From positions 186,001-250,000 of the forward strand of contig LATX02000221.1 in the NCBI GenBank assembly GCA_001466705.2: 64,000 nucleotides of DNA. Reading direction: 5' to 3'. Positions 36,301 to 46,842 of the stretch are shown here, one piece after another. The translations under genes and the position numbers were made by a program. This DNA comes from Moniliophthora roreri. Taxonomy: Eukaryota; Basidiomycota; Agaricomycetes; Agaricales; Marasmiaceae. Each line of letters opens with the position of its first letter. Positions within the stretch are counted from its first letter, which is position 1. The notes beneath the pieces were generated by a model. The model was not told the DNA's origin, did no database searches, and saw nothing but the letters and a program-made list of their open reading frames with translations.

Positions 36301-38447
36301 TCACAACCCGACGACTTGCGTTTTCACAGGCATACTGACTTCCCACTGCAATGTCAAATTCATCTTTTCGCCAGCCGGAACACTGCACAACCAATTGATT
36401 TTCCCATTCTTCCCCAGCGCTTCAACATCCACCGACACCTCATCCGCTCCATCCCATTGTGCCATGACACCATCAGCAACTCGAATAGTCGGCCCAGCGC
36501 TGGCAGCCACGACTTCAGTCATCGACGCCAATGCGGGAGCAGAAGGCGACTTCATATGCACAGAAGTTCGTGATACACTTAAACTGAGCCGTTTCATCGA
36601 GTTTTCATTAGCGGTGCCAATGATAGTACTACTGGGACTTGCTGCAACTCCTGTGGCGGAAGGTCCAGCATGAGCGGATAATGACGTTGAACCATTGCTG
36701 CTTCCAGTTGGGAGCTTCAGCGAAGGATTGACCAATTTGACTGCGATGGACGAGTCCTCGGATACCGGGATTTGATCGATGATTTTGAGAAGAGGAATGG
36801 GTACAGACTTAGTGTTGTGAACAGTCAGACGCTGACTGTACGCGTAGCTGGTTGACTTTGAGTAGAAGCCCGAGGTGGAGGCCTTCTTGACGACGGGGTG
36901 ATACGTGATTCGCACAGCTGGGTCCAAACTAGTATTTGCGTGTTAGCGCTGATGCTACCATCGGAGAATGATAACGTACCCAAGAGGACAGTCAAAGGTT
37001 TCCAGTGGGCTGACTGGTGGTACATTGGATTTGGAGATGAAACTACCATCAACGTAGACGCTAGACTTCCCAGCTAATAGAGTGTAGTCAGACTCATTCC
37101 TGATCTTCGCCTGTACACGGGGAGTTAGAGCAATGCGGAAGGAGCGCAATATAGTCGTGGCGAACCTTCAGGTGCACTCTCGTATCGACTTTTGGCACTG
37201 AGACCCAGGTCATCACCGCATCCAATTTCAGCTCGACTATGGTGAAGCTGCGCTCGTCTGCAGTAGAAGGGATAGTGACCAGTCCAGGAACCCTGAATGT
37301 AGCACTAATGTTGCCTTTAGATGTCACGCTAGACGTTGCGTAGCCCATAAGATCGCCTTCGTCGTCGGAGCCTTCTTCATCGTTTACTGCTAAGCAACGA
37401 TACCTTATGGTGCTCCCAGACCTTGAGGCTCGTGGTTTGGCCGACTTGAGAAGTACCGGGCCAGGTTGATGGACCGAAACGCTCCACTGTTCCAGCTTAG
37501 GTAGACTGACACCGAATGTAGGAGATGCAGTTTCGAGAGTCAGCGGAACGTGATCCCAAGACTTTAAAGATGTGTAAGTGTGAGTAACATAAGTAAGGGA
37601 GCCAGTCGTTACTTACTTCTCCAGTCGACTGAGAGACAATGGCCTTGTATATTAAAGTGACGGGTTTCTGTACACCAGATGTCTCGACACGGATGTCGTA
37701 ACCAGCTTTCCATGTAGCTGACGATACCGCTATATCAAAGAAAATAAGTGTCTGATGTACATTAAGAAATGTCAGAAACGCACCGTAAATTAGTACGAGC
37801 TCAACTTCCGAGTCTGACTCAGCTATGACCCCGACAGATGCAATCCATCCGAGCTCGTAGAAGGGCTTGGGGGATATCCTCCGGGTTTCGTCGTCAATTT
37901 CCTTTCGAATGCCCTTCAATTCAGCTTCCAGTTGAATTAATTTGTCGTCTAGTTGTCCCGCAGCCTGGTCGTAGTCATTCATGAGGGTTGGCAAATCGGT
38001 GGACTTGGTGTGTTGGGCATTCAATGTGTCCAAGAAGGATGACAATGCGGAGATGGATTTTTTGCAACGTTCTAGGGCCTTCTCCGTTCGATTCTTCCTT
38101 AAAAGTAGTTCTTCCAGCGTTGAACTTGTGACTTCGTGTTCATCTTTAGCACGAGCCAAATTCACGTCGTGTATTGTAGCTTTGCCTCGCCCCTCGACCC
38201 TTCATACCAATGAGTAAAGTCATCTCGGCGAAGGAGAAAAAGGAACTCACCTTAAGGAGTCCGCCGCCATCGACCATGGTAGCTCAGTTATCCGCACTTG
38301 ATTGTGACCCTTTTTGACGGCGAATCTAAACTGTCGACTGATTTGTGCTCTACCTTTATACAGATTGACCCCGGTGATCTTGCTGCCATTCGAAGTGGAT
38401 AGACCAATCCAATGGATCTCTTCCTGTTGAGATGATGAAGTTGACAT
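36301..38447 (-). CDS. DUF4140/DUF4139 protein, divergent paralogue D
   Basis: This minus-strand copy has the same domain order as A-C: an N-terminal strand SKITGVNLYKGRAQISRQFR, a coiled-coil (RTEKALERCKKSISALSSFL to LEAELKGIRKEIDDETRRI), WKAGYDIRVETSGVQKPVTL opening DUF4139, and the C-terminus LTLQWEVSMPVKTQVVGL. Protein identity to A-C is clearly lower than among A-C, so it is the oldest or single-copy-like member. Its linker holds an acidic stretch (VNDEEGSDDEGDL) instead of the Ala/Pro linker. All splice sites look normal. Its 5' end faces the NAD(P)-binding gene across 531 bp. Confidence 0.8.
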
Positions 38448-38978
38448 GAGTTGACTTGGAAAGACTGTCTTACTTGCGCCCTGCTAAATACCCTTCAAAT
38501 AGGGTACTAGCCCCTGGTTCGGAAATACGTCACGGCCTGGATTCATGCAGAAAGAATACTAGATATCTGGTGGATAAGAGAGAATTTGTGGTCATGATGG
38601 TGTCAAGAAAGAAAAGATGCGCTTGCAGGTGACGGCAAGCAACTACCATCACTGACACCACAACGTTCGTGGAACTCCGACACTGTATGTTTCGCTCCTG
38701 CCGGCGAAGACTGCCTCAAGTCCAATTTCTACGTCTCTGTAGTCTCCCCTATGCAGAATCTCTAATCGATCTCTACCGCTGCGGGCTCTCGCTTGGATAC
38801 GTCTCTGCCTTCTCAAGCCCTCTGTCTGGGCCCTAAAATTTCAGATGATAAAGATTTGGAATCGACTTTGTCATCCTCTTATTACAATTTCCCGACTGAG
38901 GTGGGATTATAAAGACCATGGCACCGACTGTATAAAAGAGACGACAGCCGGCTAGTGCAAGACTCAGAATTCTCAAGC
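38448..38978. promoter_or_regulatory. Shared divergent promoter region
   Basis: Paralogue D is transcribed leftwards and the next gene rightwards from this 531 bp spacer, so it must hold both promoters. A TATA box for the right-hand gene is listed separately. Confidence 0.5.
38931..38938 (+). promoter_or_regulatory. TATA box of the NAD(P)-binding protein gene
   Basis: TATAAAAG lies about 41-48 nt upstream of the ATG at 38979; a second AT-rich ATTATAAAG lies about 22 nt further upstream. Confidence 0.55.
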
Positions 38979-40403
38979 ATGTCTGTTAAGAAAACCATAC
39001 TCGTAACAGGCGCAACAGGTATGTCCAAAGAGCTAAATGATACGAAGCGCACAATCTTATTGCATTGACTCAGGCTACATCGGAGGTAGCTTCCTGAGCC
39101 ATCTCTTACAACGACCAGATGCATCGTCTTTCGAATTTCGGGCTGTGATAAGGTCCACAGAAAAGGCCGAAAAGATCAAAGCTTTCGGAGTCAACCCCAT
39201 CGTAGGTTCTCATTCAGACCGAGAGTTAATGTCCAAAGCCGCTTCAGAGGCCGACATTGTCATCACAATGGTAAGTAGTTCCATCTAGTAAAACGTCAAT
39301 ATTAGCACCAATGACTTACAGGCAGACTGCGACGACCTTGACGCAGCTGAAGCGATTTTGGACGGCTTGAAGAAGCGATATAAAGAGACTGGTAACCGGT
39401 CCATCCTCATCCACACCGTAAGTGCAGCTTATCCTGGAAAAGGCTCTTTCAGCTGACCATTTGCTTACTCTCCATGTAGTCCGGAACAGGTCTGAATCTT
39501 GAATTCTGATTCAAATAGTCATTCGAGTCTGACACCTTCTCACTAGCCAACCTGATTGACAACACCGACGGAAAACACGCTTCTGATGTTATATATGATG
39601 ACGAAAATGTCGAACAAATCGAAAGCTTACCTCCAACTAATCCTCATCGTCACGTTGACACGCGTGTCGTAGCTGCTGATCAGGAAGGTGCAACTTACCA
39701 TCGTGCCATGGCTTTAGAAGATGGCTAACATCTCATAGGTTACGTGCGAACGTACATTGTCGTCCCATCCGTGGTCTATACGCCTGCTCGTAACGCACTC
39801 GTTGACGCAGGAATTTCCAGTTCCAGCGTCTTGATCTTCAACGTCCTCGTCCCGATCGCATTGCAACGCGGCCGAGGCTTCATAGTCGGCGCAGGGAAAA
39901 ACGTTTGGCCCAACATCGACATCGATGAGGGTACGTCTTCTAGTTCTATCGAGGTACTTACCAAAGCTGACGTTGCTAACCTTCACACAGTTGTCGACAT
40001 CTATAACCGACTCTTTGACTCAGTTCTCAAGGACCCAGAAGCCACACCTCATGGACGTGAAGGGTATTATTTTGGCAGCAGCGGCGAACACACAGTATAC
40101 GATGTATACAAAGGTGTTACTCAAGCCCTTTTTGAGCTGGGCAAGGTCGAAAGTCCTGAACCAACACCGCTCACCAAAGATGAATTGGATCGTTACCTCG
40201 GGGTCAGTAGTTTAGATCGTCAATTGTTTCTATATTGGCTGATTTGATACTTCCTTTAGGCCGCCGCACTGGGGTTTTCTTCGAACTCAAGATGCATAAG
40301 TAACCGAGCGAGGAAGTTGGGTTGGAAGCCGACAAAGTCTAACAAGGACTTCCTAGCTACTATCAGAAGAGAAGTGGAAGAGCGAGTTAAGAACATTCAT
40401 TAG
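38979..40403 (+). CDS. NAD(P)-binding Rossmann protein (extended SDR/NmrA-like)
   Basis: About seven exons. The N-terminus KKTILVTGATGYIGGSFLSH carries the TGxxGxxG dinucleotide-binding motif, interrupted by an intron after TGAT. Next come EADIVITM, RSILIHTSGTG, then YVRTYIVVPSVVYTPARN, and a C-terminal part GYYFGSSGEHTVYDVYKGV, ending RKLGWKPTKSNKDFL before the stop at 40401-40403. VVDIYNRLFDSVL and the GWKPT end match fungal proteins related to NAD-dependent epimerases of unknown substrate, cytosolic, about 330-350 residues. The exon around 39480-39540 is uncertain. Confidence 0.75.
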
Positions 40404-40666
40404 CCAAGGAAAATTTTTGCGAATCGCGAGATATAGTATATACACAATCCATCGTTTTCAGGAACAAACTTGCCTGCTTCCGCAATACTGATGTTAGGTG
40501 GCATTGATTTACAGAGTTTAAGCTCTTCGCAGAAAACATTCGAAATGATGCAACGCCACATCCATTGGCCACTTTTTTGACTTTCTTGGACTGTGGCAAA
40601 CAAGGTGTCCATCAAGGAATTTCCAGGAGTGATAGTATTACTATTAGGCAGCCAACTGTACATGTA

Positions 40667-42414
40667 TCACTCGTCTGCATCAGTGTCGATTTCGGGAAAC
40701 ATGTGATATATAGTATCTAACTTCAAACCCTCCTTGCGCAGCTCCTCGATACGTTCCCTAACTGAGGGGACAGGGAGAGTGCCGTACCAAAAGTCTAGGC
40801 TGAGAAACACCAACCCTTTTGTTTTTCCATGCACTTTTACATATACTCGCGACTGGACCATTTCCAACACATACTCGCCTGTTGGCTTTGTTTTGAACGA
40901 CAGGCGAAGGTCGATCAAGTTTGGGAGAAGGACATCATCTGGGCTCGAGGTAGACGTAACTGTCAAGTACCGCAACAAGTCATCGGTGACTAAATGAACA
41001 TCGTTGAACGAGCTGTCGAGTTCGAGGTGTGATATCGAGGGGAGCATGGCTAGCACCCTCACCAGCTCCTCATGCAAAAGCGTAGGGGAGCTTAGATAAA
41101 GATGTGTCAGGGGAGGTCGAGAGCGTTCAATAAATTGGCGAAACTCCGGGAAGTTCGGATCGAAGGTTTCGCCCGCATCAGAACGATAGCGTTCCTTGAT
41201 GTACAGCGAAGTTATGCAAGGTAGTGTCAAGTACTGGAAGAGGTCGCTAAGGGGCGATATCCATTCTGCCCGGAGGGTTCTCAACGAAGAGGAAGTTACG
41301 CCATGCGCGAACGGATCGACATCGTTGCGGTAATCCATTAATTGCACCTCGGATAGATTAGGAGAGTGTCGTAAAAGGTATAGGAGGGTACCCAGATAAC
41401 ATATATCGTGCGTGAGCCGGGTCAGGGAAGTGAGGTCGATTTGCTCGAGTACCTGCACCTCCAAACCGGAGATATGCAGATTCGAAAGCCGGGGAGCAGA
41501 GCGGACCACAGAAGAATGCGGAAATGCTACAAATGGAATATTTTCTTCTTCAAAAAACTCGGGCCTTTCCCGTTCAATGGACAACTCTTCCAACATGGGC
41601 AGAGACTCTGGGAGAATAATGTGATCCTCCTCTTTTAGCTCCACGTTTGCAACTGCCCATCTAGCGCAGTGCTTCAGCAGTTCATCCAAGGTCGATCGAT
41701 GAAGACCATAGTGGTAATAATGTTCTTCGTCATTCTCATCGAAGTATACCGACTCGGGGAGAGTGAAATTGATCCGAAGTGGTTTTGGTCGAGATTTCTC
41801 TAAACAGTACTTTGTCCACTTGAGAATCCTACGAGCGGATGCCTCATCGTCATCGACGTGAAAGTTGACAATGATATTTGACCATAGTTGTGGGCAAGAA
41901 TGAACGATTGTTCTCCATTGCGAACAAACTTGACCCAAAACCAGAGGTACTTTGCAGGATGATTCCGTCCACGGTAACGTGCGAGTGTCCCATGCCATGA
42001 AAAAGACACGAGCCAGTATCTCTGGAGGAAGGCGTCGAATGGAGGACTTGATCATTCCACTGAGCCTAGTCGTCATATCCCACAGACACTCCCTCCGTTC
42101 CCGCATCTTGCGGACGGCATCTTCCATTCTTTCAAGCTCCAGGTCGTAACCATCGAGTTCCACAAGAGCTTCTCGCAAAGCTTCGCCGAGTAAAGGAATT
42201 TCATTGTCAAGTGCGACGTGATTCCCCGGATATTCTGCAAGGTACTGGCCGATCACTGGAATCGAAGGAATAAAGTCGGAAGGGTAGCTATGGTGACATC
42301 GGTTGCAGAGCTCGACTGGAGGATCTAGGAGTGCCTTGTGTAGTGTCAGTATGTGTCTTTATCATGGCGTAGAGGCTTACTCACCTGAATACCTGAGCTA
42401 GTTCCGGAAGACAT
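40667..42414 (-). CDS. F-box protein with leucine-rich C-terminal region
   Basis: Two exons: a short one (MSSGTSSGIQ, ATG at 42414) and one long exon ending 40667. A helical/coiled segment (LELERMEDAVRKMRERRE) precedes an F-box-like motif IRRLPPEILARVFFMAWD, then LGQVCSQWRTIVHSCPQLWS, the usual mushroom F-box signature. About 380 residues of irregular leucine-rich repeats follow (LSNLHISGLEVQVLEQID, ISHLELDSSF). Such proteins recruit substrates to SCF ubiquitin ligases through Skp1; the substrate is unknown. The family is very large in Agaricomycetes. Confidence 0.85.
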
Positions 42415-42881
42415 TCCTCAGGACCAAATTGTCGTTGCCAAGGGCATTCCGCGTGGAAATCACGGCCCGATGCAACGACTCGCAGTGACCGGCCCTAGTG
42501 TGCCTAGGTCTGTCACGCTGTCGACTCTCACAATGACCACCATCAGTCACCATCTACTGTCCTGCATCCCTAAAGTCTTGGTTCGCCATTAGAATCTGGA
42601 CATCTGGTCTCATGGACTACCGCGACTCCTTGGCCGGTTCAACCCGTCTTCTCACGTCAACGCTTGCCAAGAGGCCCTGAACGAAAACCCAATCGGTGAA
42701 GAACGACTCTGGTCCTGGCTAGTTGTTCCTGGAAGGCAATGAATTGACATACAGCCAGCACCAGCCCTCTTGTTATCTGTCAGTGTCAACGGCGTTGGGT
42801 AGCCGAGCGGCTGTCAGACTCTAGAGTACAAAAAATGGCTCGCAAGACTTGAAAGCTCGTTCGTGTCACTCATTTAAAGCT

Positions 42882-43218
42882 ATGAGGCATTTCTACTCGC
42901 TTTTCTTTGCTACGCTTGGTCTTTTGACCACTTTTGTCGCCGCAAGCCCAACTGGAGGACCAGCCCCGTCGACAATATCGACATGTACCTGTGTTGTTGG
43001 TGGGCTGGGCGATGACTGGCTGAACAACATACCTGCCGCGACGAGGTGAGTCTTTTCTCTTTTCTATACAGTTAATCGGTGGTCTGATTACAATGGATAG
43101 TGCATGCTGTACCGGTGCAGGCGACGTATTGGTAGAAGGGGAATGCAAAACGGATAATCCATTCAGTTTCAGGAGCTGTTGCCCGGATCAAGGCCATCCT
43201 TTCTTCTGCATTCAGTGA
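42882..43218 (+). CDS. Small secreted cysteine-rich protein (93 residues, 8 Cys)
   Basis: Two exons join at about 43046/43099 to give 93 residues. A clear signal peptide (MRHFYSLFFATLGLLTTFVA) is followed by a mature part of about 72 residues with eight cysteines at 35, 37, 57, 58, 70, 81, 82 and 91 (pattern C-x-C, CC, C, CC, C). The spacing resembles but does not fit the hydrophobin pattern, since the first two cysteines are one residue apart. It is too short and intron-split to appear as one ORF. Such proteins act outside the cell, for example as effector-like or wall-associated peptides; no function can be assigned. Confidence 0.72.
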
Positions 43219-43497
43219 AGACACTGTAAGCAGAGTCGATATCCCTTGTGCCTGAGCAATTTTGGGCTTACTTCTCGCTTTCGGGGCAGGTCTATGAAAG
43301 AGCTTCTTTCTTGATGATGTTTTTTGTGACGTCCATCTTTTTTTCTTTAAGCTTTAGGCCTCGTGCCATCCTTTGATTGTAAGGTTGTACGTAGGGCGAA
43401 ATGATAATACAGTTGTTTATAGCGAGACTAGGACTAGATACAATCTACGTACCAATAACAAAGCAACGAGAAAACGGGGAATAGTGTCGTGGAAACT

Positions 43498-44966
43498 TCA
43501 TACATCGAACAAGAAATCGTCCTCCTCATCCTTAACCACGTCAACCTTCAAAATTAGTCCATCATCTTCCTCCATCTTCTCCTTTGTAACCTGAGCGGGA
43601 CGTCGGACAGCTGCCTGCAACGCAGTATGGCGCCCCGTTGACATAGCAGGTCGGGTACGGGTACTGGTCGTGGGTTTGTGATGCGAAGCAGAAGTCGCAG
43701 GTCGCTTCGTAGATGATGACGCAACAGTTGATTTGGGCTTGGTAACGCGCGATGTAGTCGCGGAAGGCTTCACCGTTGTAGCTGCCGTTGCGACAGGCTT
43801 CCTTTGCACAGGACGTGTAACTGAAGCAGTGCTCTTTGGCTTCACTGTTGCTGCAGATTGTGCACGAGGACGACTGACGGTAGTGGTATTTGGTGCGGTT
43901 CTAGCGTGTGTAGAAGATGGTGCTGTAGACGTTGAGGTACCTGGACGAGATGTGCGAGTGGTAGCAGGGATAGAACGTGTACGTGTGATTGCTGGTACGG
44001 GAACAGGTTTCGTTGTGGGTCGTGTAATAGGTTTTTTTGCAGCTTGTTTCTCTTTTTGGAGTTCAGCTCGAGCAATACGGAATGGGTTGTCATCTTCTGT
44101 AGAGATGGTTCAGCTTAGGATACATCATTCAAAATAGCAGTACATACCCAATTCAGGAAGAGGTATCATGTCCCAAGAAACCAACCCAATGTTGTTGATA
44201 TCTGGAACGACATCTGGCGGTATTTGAGGTTCCTCTACCAGCCCTTTCCGGGAAAACTCCAATATCGACCTCCCGACTTCTTTGTAATCCGGCAAATCAA
44301 AATCGAATGGCGGTTGATAGGGTAGATCTACAGCGCCCGCTGTTAACCAACATACACATCCACGACGCACAACTGCTCACCAAGTGTGTTCGGCGCCATA
44401 TATTCCACCTCATCATAATCCTCCTTCTCCTCGACTACTTTCGGTACTTCTGCGGGTACAGCTATATCGATCTCATCCTCACTAATGTCCCAATGTGGCT
44501 TTGTGTTCAATGGCGTCTCGAATTTCTGAGAATGCCTTGGTAAACGGATATGTTTTCTCGTTGAACTAGGCCGCTGTGCAGAATCGGGTGACTCTGAGGG
44601 GTCTCTATTAAGGGGCGTTTGATTTTGAAGCGAGATGATTCGGTTTGGGAAAGGTGTTTTGTCGAGAAATGGTCGGGAGATGGTTTGTAACTGAAGCTTG
44701 CTGGGACCAGTTTGGATGTCTTTAGGACCGGTTTCTGCACAAGATTCAGAAAGTGATTTCGCTGAGAAATGGTATAGAAACGTACTGGTACCCTTTGCCT
44801 GGAAAGGGGTCTGCAGCACATTGGCTTTTCCTCGTCCGACTGTTCCTGGCAAATTTCGGAGAGCGTTCTCATTCTTGAGTCCGCGACCAGGTGTTTTGGC
44901 TATCATCATCCGCTGATTTGCATTCGCATTTTCGCCATTCCGCGAGATTGGCCTCGAAGCAAGCAT
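43498..44966 (-). CDS. Disordered, securin-like protein
   Basis: Three exons on the minus strand from ATG at 44966 (MLASRPISRN). The N-terminal part is basic and disordered and includes KTPGRGLKNENALRN, which is KEN/D-box-like but not canonical. The end of exon 1 reads EDEIDIAVPAEVPKV and YDEVEYMAP, and exon 2 opens with LPYQPPFDFDLPDYKEVG. Acidic EYM-P followed by a PPFDFDLP strand recalls the separase-binding part of fungal securins. Exon 3 is Thr/Ser/Pro/Lys-rich and ends in an acidic tail DEEDDFLFDV. If correct, it would inhibit separase until anaphase. The match is by motif only; it could also be an unrelated disordered nuclear protein. An in-frame ATG at 45152 is upstream, but the intervening sequence looks like leader. 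Confidence 0.5.
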
Positions 44967-45173
44967 TGACGGCGATAAAGTGGTGTTGTTGGTCGGGGGA
45001 AAGAGCGAAACAAAGAAGTCCCATTGTTTCTCACATGATCGTGTTTGAACAGCGCACGGACCCCTTTTTTTTTTCCGACTCTCTAAGTCCAGACATGGAA
45101 ATACAAGCAATAAGTATATCATTCTACCATCCACTAGATCAGGTATATACAATTGAGAGCCAACGCTCTCTTT

Positions 45174-46842
45174 TTATACACAAGGAACACTCCAGTCCTC
45201 AAATGCAAATCTCCCCGTCTGAATAGCCGAAATTCTATCAAAGAATGCCCGCGCAACGGGGCCCGTGGAGCCAGGGATCTTACTGAGAACAATATCCTGT
45301 CCACCATGTCCTATCCTAGTGATAGACCCGACGATAGCAGCGGTACCAACGCCGAATGTCTCCAGCAGCGCGCCTTCGGCATACCACGCCTTGAGTTCCG
45401 TCATAGTAAGATCTCGTTCGTGAATGTACAGCTTTTGCGAAGGTGGTATTCCAGGAAGAATCGATTTTCCTTGCGAGTGAGCGTTGGCGAGTTCGATGAC
45501 GGATTGACGTGTAACACCTGGTAGAATTGTACCATCCAGAGACGGCGTTATGAGATCCAAGTCTGTATCATGAACAAACACATTAACATTATCCGAATAT
45601 ATGGTTGTGAGCGTAACTTGCCTCCGTCATCCCTTTTAACCACCGCAAAAAAGTTCATTACACCGGCCTCCGTAATCTTGTCCCCCAACAACCAAAGAAC
45701 CTGACTATACCCCTGCTTCACAGCGTCTCTCAGAGGCTGGAAACCCGGGCTATAGTTGACCGCGAGTTTATACGCCCCGTGTCCACCAGGCCATGCACGA
45801 ACGCTTTCGCTAACAGCAAGAAGCGCAAATTCTTTGGCGATACCTTGGAAGTAGGGACCAGCTGGTGAGAGGATGACGTAGAGCATGGCATGGTCAGAAG
45901 CTGCCACTCCCAGAGCTATCGAAAGAAGGTTGTGGAGCGTCAAAAAAATTTTTTTTTAGTTTTTTCAGGCGCAAAGGTCACAGGTGCAACGTACAGGAAC
46001 GTGTACCAATCATCGTAGGCCGGATGTACAGACTGTACCCAGGTTTGGAAGGGATCCACCTTCGGTCAATGTGGATGAGTTTTTTTATGAGGGTGAGGAG
46101 GGCTTCAGGGTTGAAGGGCTGTCCACGGTAGCGAAATTAGTAGCATGAATAGGCTAATGTAGACAGAACACACTGGTAAAGCGACCCTATCAACACTTTT
46201 CACCAGTCTCTTCATGTTCAAATCCGGTCTGAATAGACGAGGTTCGCCGTCTGGTCCAAGGTACGCCTGCTACGCAGTCAGCTCTCTAAATTCCCAGAAA
46301 CAAGACCCATGGTACGCACCTTCAACCCCTCAAAAACATTTGTCGCATACTGGAAACAACTCGAACTAGGATCCAAGCTCAAAGGTCCATAAGGCTTGAT
46401 TTCTGGTGCCGACCAACCAGTTACTGGGTCAAAGTCGATGACCAGCATGTGGTCTGTCTTGACCTACGAGCTGAACTGTTAGCTCGCGAGATATAGTAAT
46501 AAAAGGAGAGAAACGAACCTGGCCAAAAATCAAGGTCTCCGGAGGTGGAATAGGTTTCTGTTCATCGCTCAGGTTGATGATGAGTTTCGATGGCTACATT
46601 GTGTGTACCCCGTGTCAATTACTATTCTCCACAGTAGAGCTTTTGCAACGTACATCAATGTCGGGGACGTTAGTAATACCATGGAGAGTACCATTTCCTA
46701 CGGATGTCCACATCGTTATGAGCGTTTAGAAAGAAGATGTAAAAAAAAAAGAGAGACCGGGTAAAAGAATAGTGCAAACCGAACCCTGGAATTTATTTCA
46801 CGCCGGATCGAGTCGTCTTGAATGAGTCATTGTGGAGAACAT
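45174..46842 (-). CDS. Branched-chain amino acid aminotransferase
   Basis: About seven exons on the minus strand. The product transfers the amino group between leucine, isoleucine or valine and 2-oxoglutarate, using pyridoxal phosphate (class IV fold). Recognisable pieces are GWSAPEIKPYGPLSLDPSSS, CFQYATNVFEGLKAYLGPDG, RLFRPDLNMKRLV, YSLYIRPTMIGT, the PLP lysine in GGHGAYKLAVNYSPGFQP, ITEAGVMNFFAV, and the C-terminal TFGVGTAAIVGSI and DWSVPCV before TAA at 45174-45176. All family signature residues that I can check are present. The first exon (MFSTMTHSRRLD) is short and not strongly mitochondrial, so compartment is open. Confidence 0.87.

Noticed and set aside
42792..42850. tRNA-like sequence (GGGTAGCCGAGCGGCTGTCAG resembles an A box; CGTTCGTGTC resembles a weak B box)
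   Set aside because: No acceptor stem pairing and no convincing anticodon stem could be drawn; at best a tRNA-derived relic.
42882..43218. Hydrophobin identity for the secreted 8-Cys protein
   Set aside because: First two cysteines are separated by one residue and the order C-x-C, CC, C, CC, C does not match C, CC, C, C, CC, C.
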